A stretch of 57,257 nucleotides of DNA from Xanthomonas bonasiae (lineage in GTDB: Bacteria; Pseudomonadota; Gammaproteobacteria; Xanthomonadales; Xanthomonadaceae): assembly GCF_017163705.1 (NCBI RefSeq), contig NZ_JAFIWB010000032.1, positions 1-57,257 of the forward strand, read 5' to 3'. The notes under the pieces were generated by a model that worked only from the letters and a program-made list of their open reading frames with translations, did no database searches and was not told the DNA's origin. A program made the position numbers and the translations under genes. This document shows, in pieces, positions 8,131 through 17,128 of this stretch (position 1 is the stretch's first letter; each line of letters begins with the position of its first letter).

Positions 8131-8586
8131 TCAGCGGCCGTTGAGCACCAGGTCGGCGATGATGCCGCTGGCGATGGCGACCATCAGCAGGTTGCCGCGG
8201 TCGTCGCGCACCCAGCGGTAGCCGTACGGCGGGCGCCGCACCTGGTAGCGGTCGTAGTCGTAGACCACGTAGTTGGGACCGTAGTAGCGCTGGCCGCGCG
8301 CCCACGGCGGCGGACCCGGACGGTAGTAGACGACGTCAGGACGGCTGCGATACCCGTCGCGATAGCCCTGGCTGTAGTAGCGGCGGTCGTCGTGGCGTTC
8401 GCGTTCGCGCCAGTAGCGGTCGCGATCGCGGTCGCGCCGGTCGTAGTCGCGCCGGTCGTGATCGCGGTCGTGCCAGCCGCGCGGATCGCGGTCGTCCCAG
8501 CCGTCGCGGGCGAATGCGGCGGGCGCCATGAAACCCAGCGCCAGCAGGGACGAAAGGGCAAGGGTGGCAATGCGTTTGATGTTCAT
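8131..8586 (-). CDS. RcnB-family periplasmic protein
   Basis: A 151-residue secreted protein with a clear signal peptide (MNIKRIATLALSSLLALGFMAPAAFA). Then follows a low-complexity stretch (about residues 27-75) almost entirely of Asp, Arg, Tyr, His and Trp. The C-terminal module YQVRRPPYGYRWVRDDRGNLLMVAIASGIIADLV matches the RcnB domain of small periplasmic proteins, one of which helps nickel/cobalt homeostasis in E. coli. No metal exporter is adjacent, so the role is unknown. The start has a GGAG five bases upstream, and a catta-type -10 lies in the palindrome gcattaatgc (8617-8626). It is a monocistronic unit with its own terminator. Confidence 0.8.
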   Translation of the reverse strand: MNIKRIATLALSSLLALGFMAPAAFARDGWDDRDPRGWHDRDHDRRDYDRRDRDRDRYWRERERHDDRRYYSQGYRDGYRSRPDVVYYRPGPPPWARGQRYYGPNYVVYDYDRYQVRRPPYGYRWVRDDRGNLLMVAIASGIIADLVLNGR

Positions 8587-8677
8587 GGCTGCTCCGTCAC
8601 TTTTGGTGTCACGACTGCATTAATGCGCTTGTCGTCTGAACCGCTTCCTGCTGGAACCGGTTACGTATTCAGCTTTC

Positions 8678-8708
8678 CCGAAACGGGTAAGCGCGCATTA
8701 CGTTTCGG
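8678..8708. other. Inverted repeat in the RcnB-like/regulator gap
   Basis: The 253-bp gap between the RcnB-like gene and the XRE-type regulator contains the dyad cgaaacgggtaa...ttacgtttcg, with a ctcttttt run just to its right. No plus-strand gene precedes it, so termination in that direction makes no sense. It could be an operator, or the end of the regulator transcript. The rest of the gap shows only the RcnB promoter-like palindrome at 8617-8626. Confidence 0.3.
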
Positions 8709-8839
8709 CCCTCTTTTTCCTGTCCACAGCGGCGTTTCGACGTGATCGGCGCCACCGGCGCGGGCCTGTCCGCCGCAACCCGGCACGCAGCGCCGCCTGC
8801 GCCGTCCCAGGCCCCTGGTCCCGGACTGCGCACCTGCGC

Positions 8840-9778
8840 TCAGTGGCGATGGGCCGGCGCGGCGACCTCGGCCGACTGCGCATGCAGTTGCAGCAGCGCG
8901 ACCCGCGCCGCCTCGTCGGCAGGCAGGTACACCACCAGCCGATTGCCGTTGCGCGGCGCCGACCACCAGTTGACCTGCTGCAGGTGCAGTTCGCCCGCCT
9001 GCGGGTGGTGGAAGCGCTTGAGCTGGTTTTCCACTCCGCGCACCTCGCGCCGCTGCTGCCACAAGGCGTCGAACTCGGGCGAGGCGGCGCGGTAGCGCGC
9101 CAGCAGGCGCTCCCAGGCCGGCTCGCCCAGGTGCTCGCCCATGGCGGCGCGCAACAGCGCCACCATGTGCTGCAGGACGTTGTCCCGATCGGCCAGGCGG
9201 GCGCGCCAGTGCGGGTTGGTGAACGCCTGGTAGACGCAGTTGCGGTCGGCGTCCGGCAGATCCGCCAGGGTCACCCCCATCAGCCGCTCGAAGGCCGGAT
9301 TGGCGCCGAGGATGTCGAAACGCGGACTCTGCAGCATCGCCGGCCAGGGGCCGAGCTGGTCGAGCAGCATGCGCCCGGTGTCGGTCAACTGCTCGCACAG
9401 GGGCTGCAGCCGGGGCGCCGCATCGCCCAATCCGGCCAGCGCCAGCACGTGGCCGGTTTCCACCTCCGAGCACTGCAAGGCGCCGGCGATGGCGGTCAGC
9501 ACGCGTGCGGAGGCACGCACTGGCCGTCCCTGTTCGAGCCAGGTGTACCAGGTGACGCCGACGTCGGCGAGCGCGGCCACCTCCTCGCGGCGCAGGCCCG
9601 GCGTGCGGCGCCTGCCGGCACGCGGCAGGCCCAGCCGCGCCGGATCCAGGCTCTCGCGGCGCGCCCGCAGGAAGGCGCCGAGCGCGCGCGCGCGTTCGGC
9701 CGCCAGCGCAGTACCGTGCGCGGCAACGGCGCCACCGCCCGCCGCGTCGGTCATGGGATTCACCCGATCACTCAACAT
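8840..9778 (-). CDS. Helix-turn-helix regulator with MmyB-like ligand-binding domain
   Basis: About 312 residues. The N-terminal XRE-type helix-turn-helix (about 20-95) includes RRTPGLRREEVAALADVGVTWYTWLEQGR, the hallmark of the MmyB-type regulators of actinobacteria and proteobacteria. The rest is the MmyB-like PAS/ligand-binding domain (PRFDILGANPAFERLMG, NCVYQAFTNPHWRARL, ELHLQQVNWWSAP). The ATG at 9778 is chosen because GGGAGA lies 8 bases upstream; an internal ATG (MTDAAGG) at 9754 has no such site. It is divergent from an MFS exporter across 110 bp, so it probably controls that exporter and itself in response to a small molecule. Confidence 0.85.
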   Translation of the reverse strand: MLSDRVNPMTDAAGGGAVAAHGTALAAERARALGAFLRARRESLDPARLGLPRAGRRRTPGLRREEVAALADVGVTWYTWLEQGRPVRASARVLTAIAGALQCSEVETGHVLALAGLGDAAPRLQPLCEQLTDTGRMLLDQLGPWPAMLQSPRFDILGANPAFERLMGVTLADLPDADRNCVYQAFTNPHWRARLADRDNVLQHMVALLRAAMGEHLGEPAWERLLARYRAASPEFDALWQQRREVRGVENQLKRFHHPQAGELHLQQVNWWSAPRNGNRLVVYLPADEAARVALLQLHAQSAEVAAPAHRH

Positions 9779-9835
9779 CTTGCTGTTCTCCCTGCTCCAC
9801 CGCAGCGATCCCAGCCCCAGGCAGGAAGCGCCAAT

Positions 9836-9872
9836 ACCAGGATAAATAACTACTTGTACCAGTTTAAGCGGT
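9836..9872. promoter_or_regulatory. Divergent promoter/operator region
   Basis: This is an AT-rich patch inside the 110-bp gap between the regulator and the MFS gene. On the minus strand the hexamer ctggta occurs twice (in actggtac and cctggtatt), about 15 bp apart around ttatttatc. Such spaced repeats in the only AT-rich part of the gap are a plausible operator over both promoters. No defined -35/-10 pair could be assigned. Confidence 0.35.
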
Positions 9873-9888
9873 CCGGATACTGCGCGCC

Positions 9889-11382
9889 ATGACCACCTCC
9901 TCCGCCCCCTCCGCCACGCCCCATTCCCTCGATCGCCTCGACCGGCAGCCGCCCGCATGCGCCTGCCCCAGCGCCTCGCCGCCGACGCTGGGCACCTGGG
10001 GCCTGGCGATCCTGCTGCTCGGGCAGATGCTGCCGCTGATCGACTTTTCCATCATCAACGTCGCCCTGGGTTCCATCGCCCACACGCTGCACGCCTCGGC
10101 GACGGCGCTGGAACTGATCGTGGCGGTGTACGGCGTGGCGTTCGCGGTGGGCCTGGCCGCGGGCGGGCGGCTGGGCGACAACCTGGGCCGGCGCCGGGTG
10201 TTCGCCGCCGGCGTGCTGCTGTTCGCGGTGGCCTCGCTGCTGTGCGGACTGGCCGGCTCCGTGCCCGCCCTGCTCGCCGGCCGCGTGCTGCAGGGCCTGG
10301 GCGCGGCGCTGGCGGTGCCGCAGATCCTCGCCACCATCCACGTCAGCCTGCGCGGCGCGGCGCATGCGCGGGCGCTGGCGCTGTACGGCTCGCTGGGCGG
10401 AATCGCCTTCGTCATCGGCCAGGTGCTGGGCGGCACCCTGGTCACGGCCGACATCGCCGGTTCCGGCTGGCGCGCCATCTTCCTGATCAACCTGCCGTTC
10501 TGCGTGCTGGCGCTGGCGGGCCTGCGCGCGGTGCCGGAGACGCGCGCGGCGCGGCGGATGCCGCCCGACCTGGCCGGCGCCGGGTTGCTGGGGCTGTTCC
10601 TGGCCTGCCTGCTGCTGCCGCTGGCGCTCGGCCCCACCCTGCATTGGTCGGCGCCGTGCCTGGCGGTGCTGGCCGCGAGCGTGCCGTTGCTGGCGGCGCT
10701 GGCCCGCACCGAAGCCTGGCAGCAGCGCCGTGGCCGCGTGCCGCTGCTGCCGCCGGCGCTGCTGCGCCTGCCCAGCGTGCGCTTCGCGCTGCTGCTGGGC
10801 GGGGTGTTCTTCGCCTGCTGGAGCGGCTTCATGTTCGTGCTCGCGCTGACCTTGCAGTCCGGCGCCGGGCTGTCGCCGCTGCAGTCGGGCAATGCCTTCA
10901 TCGTGCTCGGCGCGGCGTACTTCTGCTCGGCGCTGGTCAGCGCGCGCGGAGTGGCCCGGTTCGGGCTGCTGCCGACGCTGCTGCTGGGCTGCATGGTGCA
11001 GATGCTGGGCCTGCTCGCGCTGGCGTGGACCTTGCACGCGGTGTGGCCGCATCCCGGCTGGCGCGCGCTGGCGCCGGCGACCGCGCTGATCGGCGCCGGA
11101 CAGGCGTGGATCGTGGCCTGCTTCTACCGCATCGGCCTGTCGCAGGTGCCGACCGAACATGCGGGTGCGGGCAGCGCCATGCTCTCCACCGTCCTGCAGG
11201 CGGCGATGGGCCTGGGCCCGGCGGCGCTGGGCGCGGTCTACGCGCACGCGCGCGGCGGCGGCAGCCTGGCGGCGATGCAGGCGGCACTGGGCAGCGAGTG
11301 GCTGGCGATGCTGCTGCTGGTGGCGTGCACGCTGGTCTACCGGCAGCGCCAGCGCCGCCAGGTGCAGGCCGCGGCCGCCTGA
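9889..11382 (+). CDS. MFS transporter, DHA2 (14-helix) type
   Basis: A 497-residue polytopic protein with about 14 hydrophobic segments. The first helix contains LPLIDFSIINVAL, which matches the DHA2 motif D1 (usually LDxTIVNVALP). Motif A appears as GGRLGDNLGRRRVF and motif C-like GSLGGIAFVIGQVLGGTL follows. It resembles EmrB/QacA-type drug or metabolite exporters driven by the proton gradient, but no membrane-fusion partner is adjacent. The divergent MmyB-type regulator suggests inducible export of a toxic or signalling compound. Confidence 0.88.
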   Translation: MTTSSAPSATPHSLDRLDRQPPACACPSASPPTLGTWGLAILLLGQMLPLIDFSIINVALGSIAHTLHASATALELIVAVYGVAFAVGLAAGGRLGDNLGRRRVFAAGVLLFAVASLLCGLAGSVPALLAGRVLQGLGAALAVPQILATIHVSLRGAAHARALALYGSLGGIAFVIGQVLGGTLVTADIAGSGWRAIFLINLPFCVLALAGLRAVPETRAARRMPPDLAGAGLLGLFLACLLLPLALGPTLHWSAPCLAVLAASVPLLAALARTEAWQQRRGRVPLLPPALLRLPSVRFALLLGGVFFACWSGFMFVLALTLQSGAGLSPLQSGNAFIVLGAAYFCSALVSARGVARFGLLPTLLLGCMVQMLGLLALAWTLHAVWPHPGWRALAPATALIGAGQAWIVACFYRIGLSQVPTEHAGAGSAMLSTVLQAAMGLGPAALGAVYAHARGGGSLAAMQAALGSEWLAMLLLVACTLVYRQRQRRQVQAAAA

Positions 11383-11456
11383 ACCCGACCGCGCCGGTAC
11401 CGCGTCGGTACGCGGCGCATGCGCGCCAGCCGCCGACGTGCCTGCGCCGGTGCCGC

Positions 11457-11462
11457 TATAAT
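11457..11462 (+). promoter_or_regulatory. -10 element upstream of ettA
   Basis: A perfect TATAAT hexamer stands out in very GC-rich sequence, 66 bp upstream of the ettA start. The region about 17 bp before it (around cgacgt) has no good -35. The expected start is near 11469, giving a leader of nearly 60 bases. It separates ettA from the preceding exporter gene. Confidence 0.55.
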
Positions 11463-11527
11463 CGCGGACATCCATTTCGCGCCTTCCGGCCCCGGCCGGC
11501 GGGCGTCCTGCGCCTTCCGGAGACCCC

Positions 11528-13189
<1,662 letters not shown>

Positions 13190-13220
13190 GCGAGCGCGGA
13201 ACGCGCAGATGCACCTTGCC

Positions 13221-13243
13221 ACGGCCCGCGCACAGCGGGCCGT
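13221..13243 (+). terminator. Terminator hairpin after ettA
   Basis: A 9-bp stem (acggcccgc with gcgggccgt) around a gcaca loop, 31 bp after the ettA stop. The T-tract is poor. Together with the long palindrome at 13282-13353 it separates ettA from the convergent def gene. Confidence 0.55.
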
Positions 13244-13281
13244 GTGCATTCCGGCACTCGGGTTCTCTCGGCCGCCTGGAC

Positions 13282-13353
13282 CTGTAGGAGCGGCTTCAGC
13301 CGCGACCGGGCATTACCGGTAACGCCCGGTCGCGGCTGAAGCCACTCCTACAG
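13282..13353. repeat. 72-bp palindromic REP-like element
   Basis: Two 30-bp arms (beginning ctgtaggagcggcttcag) pair with a single mismatch around a 12-nt loop, attaccggtaac. It lies between the convergent ettA and def genes and can act as a bidirectional terminator. A copy of the same length and sequence type lies at 44710-44781, and related elements are at 56116-56198 and 57131-57186. Confidence 0.9.
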
Positions 13354-13374
13354 GGGGAAACGCCGACCAAAGCG

Positions 13375-13890
13375 CTACAGCTCGTAGGACAGCACGTCCT
13401 CGAAGCCGAACTTGCCGAAGTCGCGGATCCGCGACGGGTACAGCCGGCCGATCAGATGATCGTGCTCGTGCTGCACCACCCGCGCATGGAAGCCTTCGGC
13501 CTCGCACACCACCGCGTTGCCGTCCGGGTCCAGGCCGCGGTAGCGGATCTGCCGGTAGCGCGGGATCACCGCGCGCAGCCCGGGAATGGACAGGCAGCCT
13601 TCCCAGCCATCCTCCAGTTCGTCGGACAGCGGCTCGATCTGCACGTTGGCCAGTGCGGTGCGCGGTACCGCCGGCGCATCGGGATAGCGCGCATTGCTGT
13701 CGAAGCCGAACACCATCAACTGCAGGTCCACTGCGATCTGCGGCGCGGCCAGGCCGACGCCGCGTGCGGCGTCCATGGTCTCGAACATGTCGGCGACCAA
13801 GGCGTGCAACTGCGCGCTGCCGAACGTATCGACCGGCTGCGCGATGCGCAGCAGGCGCTGGTCGCCCATGCGGATGATGTCGCGGATCAT
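13375..13890 (-). CDS. def: Peptide deformylase
   Basis: Removes the formyl group from the initiator methionine of nascent proteins. The 171-residue enzyme has all three metal-site motifs: GVGLAAPQI (44-52), EGCLSIP (97-103, with the Cys ligand) and QHEHDH (140-145, two His ligands and the catalytic Glu). It lacks the usual fmt partner next door, so it may be an additional copy beside a def-fmt pair elsewhere. It is transcribed alone. Confidence 0.95.
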   Translation of the reverse strand: MIRDIIRMGDQRLLRIAQPVDTFGSAQLHALVADMFETMDAARGVGLAAPQIAVDLQLMVFGFDSNARYPDAPAVPRTALANVQIEPLSDELEDGWEGCLSIPGLRAVIPRYRQIRYRGLDPDGNAVVCEAEGFHARVVQHEHDHLIGRLYPSRIRDFGKFGFEDVLSYEL

Positions 13891-14275
13891 GCCCTGCTCC
13901 TGTGCCCGAGTGCTGCGCCGATTATCCGCCGACTGGCGCGCGCTTGCAGCCTGGTCCGGTCAGCGTGACCGTGGGTGTTCGCGGCTGCGGATGGGGCCGG
14001 GGCCGAGGCCCCTCCCACACTGCACCCGGCCGACCCTTCGCAAGTCCTGTGCAGCAGCGGTGGCCGGTGGTGTCGGCCGCCGTGTGGCGGCCTTTCCCAG
14101 CCGGCGTGCTTGGCGCCTCATCGAGCGGGACGCGAGGCCGGCACCGCGCGCCACTGCGAAATCCACCCGCAGCGGCGCGTTTGCGGCGACCGTCGTCGCA
14201 TCGCGCATGCGGCGCGACGCGATTTTTCGTGGCGATGCTGTAGAACAACGACCTGGACTCCGCCGCGCGCAGGCA
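13891..14275. other. Intergenic stretch without a gene
   Basis: The 385-bp gap between def and the DUF4434 gene contains a degenerate copy (about 13980-14065) of the repeat that forms the array at 31419-31904, recognisable by gaggcccctcccacactgcacccggccgac. Reading frames through it are short or of repeat composition. An AT-richer patch (gatttttcgtggcgatgctgtagaac, 14221-14246) just before the next gene is the likely promoter zone. Confidence 0.5.
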
Positions 14276-15292
14276 ATGCACAACGATCGCCCTGGATCCT
14301 CTTTCTTCTCGCCGAGCCGGCGCGACCTGCTGCGGCTGGCCGTGCTGGCCCCGGCGGCGTTCGGACTGGGCCTGCTGCCGGGCTGTTCGAATCCGCCGCG
14401 TTTCGACGGCAGCTTCATCCAGCCGTGGCGCAGCCACCTGGACCTGGGCGCGCAGGACTGGCAACAGCACATGGCGCTCGCCCAGCGCCTGGGCTGCCGA
14501 CAGATCGTGGTGCAGTGGGCCGGGCTGTACGGCAGCGGCGGCGATGCGGACTGGACCCTGCCGGACAGCACGCTGCAGCTGATCTTCTCCACGGCCGCCG
14601 CCGCCGGCCTGCAGGTGCGGGTCGGCCTGCCGTATCACAGCGGCTGGTGGAAGGCGCTGCAGGCGCCGGACCTGGCCACGCTGGATGCGTTCCTGGCGCT
14701 GACCCTGGACAACGCGCGCGCCTATCTGCAGGCCGCGCCGTGGCGCAGGCAGGCCAACTTCGACGGCTGGTACCTGCCGTACGAACTGGAACAGTTCCAC
14801 TGGGCGCAGGACGCGCGGCAGCAGCGCCTGTGCAGCTGGTTGGCCGCGCTGTGCGCAGCGGCCAGCGCCGGCACCGAAAAGGTCACCGCGATCTCCACGT
14901 ATTTCAGCCGGCTGCAGACCAGCGGTTCGCTGACGCAGCTGTGGAACCGCATCCTCGACCAGGTGCCGCTGCGGCCGATGGTGCAGGACGGCGTCGGCGT
15001 CGCCGGGCTGGACAACCTGGACGGCGTGGATCCGCTGCTGGCGTCGCTGCGCGCGCGCCAGGTCGCCTTCGACGTGGTGGTCGAACTGTTCGAGGAACTG
15101 CCCAGCTCGGCGGCCGACGGCAGCCACTTCCAGGCGCAGACCGCCGATGCCGCACGCATCCAGAAGCAGCTGGCGTGGGCGCAGCGCAGCGGCGCCGCCG
15201 GCATCTTCGCGTTCGCGCTGGACCCGTGGCTGTCGCAGGACTCGCCGCGTGCGCAGGCGCTGCGCCGGCAGTGGCGCGCCGGACGCCAATAG
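14276..15292 (+). CDS. DUF4434-like TIM-barrel lipoprotein
   Basis: A 338-residue exported protein. The N-terminus has a twin-arginine pair (SRR, 15-16) before the hydrophobic stretch, followed by lipobox LLPGC with Cys37, so it is probably a Tat-exported lipoprotein. The mature part looks like a glycoside-hydrolase-type TIM barrel of the DUF4434 family: QIVVQWAGLYG, VRVGLPYHSGWW, FDGWYLPYELEQFHW (Glu pair near the end of a strand) and VAFDVVVELFEEL. Catalysis is unproven. It converges on the exopolysaccharide operon, with 18 bp between its stop and the acyl-CoA dehydrogenase stop; a role in processing one of the nearby polymers is only a guess. Longer upstream in-frame extensions run through non-coding repeat and were dropped. 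Confidence 0.72.
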   Translation: MHNDRPGSSFFSPSRRDLLRLAVLAPAAFGLGLLPGCSNPPRFDGSFIQPWRSHLDLGAQDWQQHMALAQRLGCRQIVVQWAGLYGSGGDADWTLPDSTLQLIFSTAAAAGLQVRVGLPYHSGWWKALQAPDLATLDAFLALTLDNARAYLQAAPWRRQANFDGWYLPYELEQFHWAQDARQQRLCSWLAALCAAASAGTEKVTAISTYFSRLQTSGSLTQLWNRILDQVPLRPMVQDGVGVAGLDNLDGVDPLLASLRARQVAFDVVVELFEELPSSAADGSHFQAQTADAARIQKQLAWAQRSGAAGIFAFALDPWLSQDSPRAQALRRQWRAGRQ

Positions 15293-15310
15293 CCGCCCGC
15301 CGCGCGCCTG

Positions 15311-16444
15311 CTACAGGGCGCGGCCGATGATGTCGCGCAGGATCTCGCTGGTGCCGCCGAAGATGCGCAGCGCGCGCGCATCGGCCCAGGCGCGGCCGAT
15401 GCCGTATTCGCTGCTGTAGCCGTACCCGCCGTGCAGCTGCAGCAGCGCGTCCAGCACCTGGCCCTGGATCTCGGTGGCGTTGAGCTTGGCCATCGCCGCG
15501 GTGGTCGCCTGCAGCCGGCCATGCATGTGCTCGCCCAGGCACTGGTCGAGGAAACTGCGCAGCATCGCCAGCCGCGACGCCGCGTCGGCGAGCACGAAAC
15601 GGGTGTTCTGGTGGTCGATCAGGTGGCGGCCGAACGCCTTGCGCTGGCGCACGTAGGCCAGGGTCTGGTCGAGCATGCCTTCGGCCGAGGCCGCGGCGCG
15701 CAGCGCGATCGCCAGGCGTTCGGCGGCCAGTTGTTCGCCGAGGTAATCGAAGCCGCGCTGTTCCGCGCCGAGCAGGTGCGAGACCGGCACCGCCACGTCC
15801 TGGAAGAACAGCTCGCTGGTGTCCTGCGCGTGCTGGCCGATCTTGGCCATCGGCGCGCCGCGGACGACACCGGGCAGTGCGGTGTCGACGCAGAACAGGC
15901 TCAAGCCGCGCGCGCCCAGTTCCGGCGCCACGGTCGCCACCACCACCGCCACGTCGGCATTGCTGCCGTTGGTGATCCAGGTCTTCTGGCCGTTGAGCAG
16001 GTAGTGCTCGCCGTGACGCACGGCGCGGGTGCGGATCGCCTTGAGATCGCTGCCGGCGCCGGGCTCGGTCATCGCGATCGCGCCGATCGCCTCGCCGCGC
16101 GCCATCTTCGGCAACCACGCGTCGCGCACCGCGTCGCTGCCGTACTGCATCAGGTACGGCGCGACCATGTCCGAATGGATCGAGAAGCCGATGCCGAGGA
16201 AATTCGCCCGCGCCAGTTCCTCGATCACGCAGGCGGCATGCCCGGCGTCGCCGCCCAGGCCGTAGGGTTCGGGCAGCTGGCAGTTGAGCAGGCCGGCCGC
16301 GCCGGCCGCACGCCACAGCGCGCGCGGGGTGATGCCGTCGCGCTCCCACTGCGCGTAGTGCGGGGCGATCTGGCTGTCGATGAAACGCCGCACCTGCGCA
16401 CGGAACAGCGTGTGGTCTTCGCGGAACACGGGGCGCTCGCGCAT
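15311..16444 (-). CDS. Acyl-CoA dehydrogenase-like flavoprotein at the end of the exopolysaccharide operon
   Basis: A 377-residue FAD enzyme of the acyl-CoA dehydrogenase family. FAD and substrate segments include AIAMTEPGAGSDLKAI, KTWITNGSNADV, YVRQRKAFGRHL, LQLHGGYGYSSEYGIGR and IFGGTSEILRDIIG. The usual C-terminal catalytic Glu is Gly (GGTSE). A Glu in AAERLAIAL is in the position used by isovaleryl-CoA and prolyl-carrier dehydrogenases (IVD, PltE). It starts 3 bp after the AlgF-like gene and is last of eleven tightly packed genes including a carrier protein and an adenylation enzyme. I infer that it oxidises the carrier-bound acyl or aminoacyl group before transfer to polysaccharide. Alternative: an ordinary fatty or branched-chain acyl-CoA dehydrogenase caught in the operon. 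Confidence 0.85.
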   Translation of the reverse strand: MRERPVFREDHTLFRAQVRRFIDSQIAPHYAQWERDGITPRALWRAAGAAGLLNCQLPEPYGLGGDAGHAACVIEELARANFLGIGFSIHSDMVAPYLMQYGSDAVRDAWLPKMARGEAIGAIAMTEPGAGSDLKAIRTRAVRHGEHYLLNGQKTWITNGSNADVAVVVATVAPELGARGLSLFCVDTALPGVVRGAPMAKIGQHAQDTSELFFQDVAVPVSHLLGAEQRGFDYLGEQLAAERLAIALRAAASAEGMLDQTLAYVRQRKAFGRHLIDHQNTRFVLADAASRLAMLRSFLDQCLGEHMHGRLQATTAAMAKLNATEIQGQVLDALLQLHGGYGYSSEYGIGRAWADARALRIFGGTSEILRDIIGRAL

Positions 16445-16447
16445 GGC

Positions 16448-17128
16448 TCAGCGTCCGAACGGATCGGTGCCGCTGAGCTGGCCCTGCAGCACCAGCGCAT
16501 TGCCGCTGCCGCTCAGGAACAGGCTGTAGTGGTCGCCGGGCTGCAGCGACGGCAGCGCCAGCGGCACGCTGTCCTTGCTGCCGCACGTGGCGACCAGGCG
16601 GGCCTTGACCGGGTTGATCGCGCGCGCGCTGCTGGCGCCCGCGGCGACGGCCGGGAATACCACCGCGCCGTTGTCGGCGATCGCCAGCCGCGCCTGGCCG
16701 CAGCCGCCGGCCAGGTTGTAGAAGCGGATCTCGGCCTTGAGCGCGTCGCTGCTGCCGCCGCCATCGGCCAGCACCGCCAGCGGCCGCGACGGCGCGGCCG
16801 GGTCCAGCACCAGCGTGGTGAAGCTGCCCGCGGCGACCTGGGCCTGCTCGCGCGCCTTGCCGGCCACGCGCAGCGCGAACGGCTTGCCGCCTTCGACGAT
16901 GGCGTAGCGGGTGGCGCGGGTGGCCGGACCGATGCGCTGTGCGGCGCCATTGCCGATGCCGACCTCGAGCGCGGCATCGCCCGGGTTGAGCACGCGCACG
17001 AACGCCGAACCGGCCGGCGGGCGCGCGGCGTACAGCTGCGCGAGGCGGCCTTCCGCGGCGCCCTGTTGGGCGGTGGCGGCCAGTGGCGCGAGCGCGGTGG
17101 CGGCAAGCAATGCGAGCATCAATTTCAT
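16448..17128 (-). CDS. AlgF-like periplasmic polysaccharide-modification protein
   Basis: A 226-residue exported protein with a signal peptide (MKLMLALLAATALAPLAATAQ). The mature part fits the AlgF family, periplasmic partners of alginate and cellulose O-acetylation: AGSAFVRVLNPGDAALEVGIG, RYAIVEGG, SFTTLVLD, AEIRFYNLAGGCGQARLAI and PGDHYSLFLSGSG. The start codon overlaps the stop of the adenylation enzyme by 4 bp (ATGA). With the MBOAT and two SGNH proteins upstream it completes an AlgF/AlgI/AlgJ/AlgX-like set. Probable role: receiving or presenting the acyl group in the periplasm. The family match is by overall pattern, so a search is needed to be certain. Confidence 0.75.
   Translation of the reverse strand: MKLMLALLAATALAPLAATAQQGAAEGRLAQLYAARPPAGSAFVRVLNPGDAALEVGIGNGAAQRIGPATRATRYAIVEGGKPFALRVAGKAREQAQVAAGSFTTLVLDPAAPSRPLAVLADGGGSSDALKAEIRFYNLAGGCGQARLAIADNGAVVFPAVAAGASSARAINPVKARLVATCGSKDSVPLALPSLQPGDHYSLFLSGSGNALVLQGQLSGTDPFGR

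Noticed and set aside
8678-8719. Hairpin followed by a T-run as a plus-strand terminator
   Set aside because: No plus-strand gene lies upstream, so it has nothing to terminate; kept only as an inverted repeat.
13694-14275. N-terminal extension of the DUF4434 gene overlapping def
   Set aside because: The extension lies opposite def and through repeat DNA; a proper signal sequence begins only at the internal ATG (14276).
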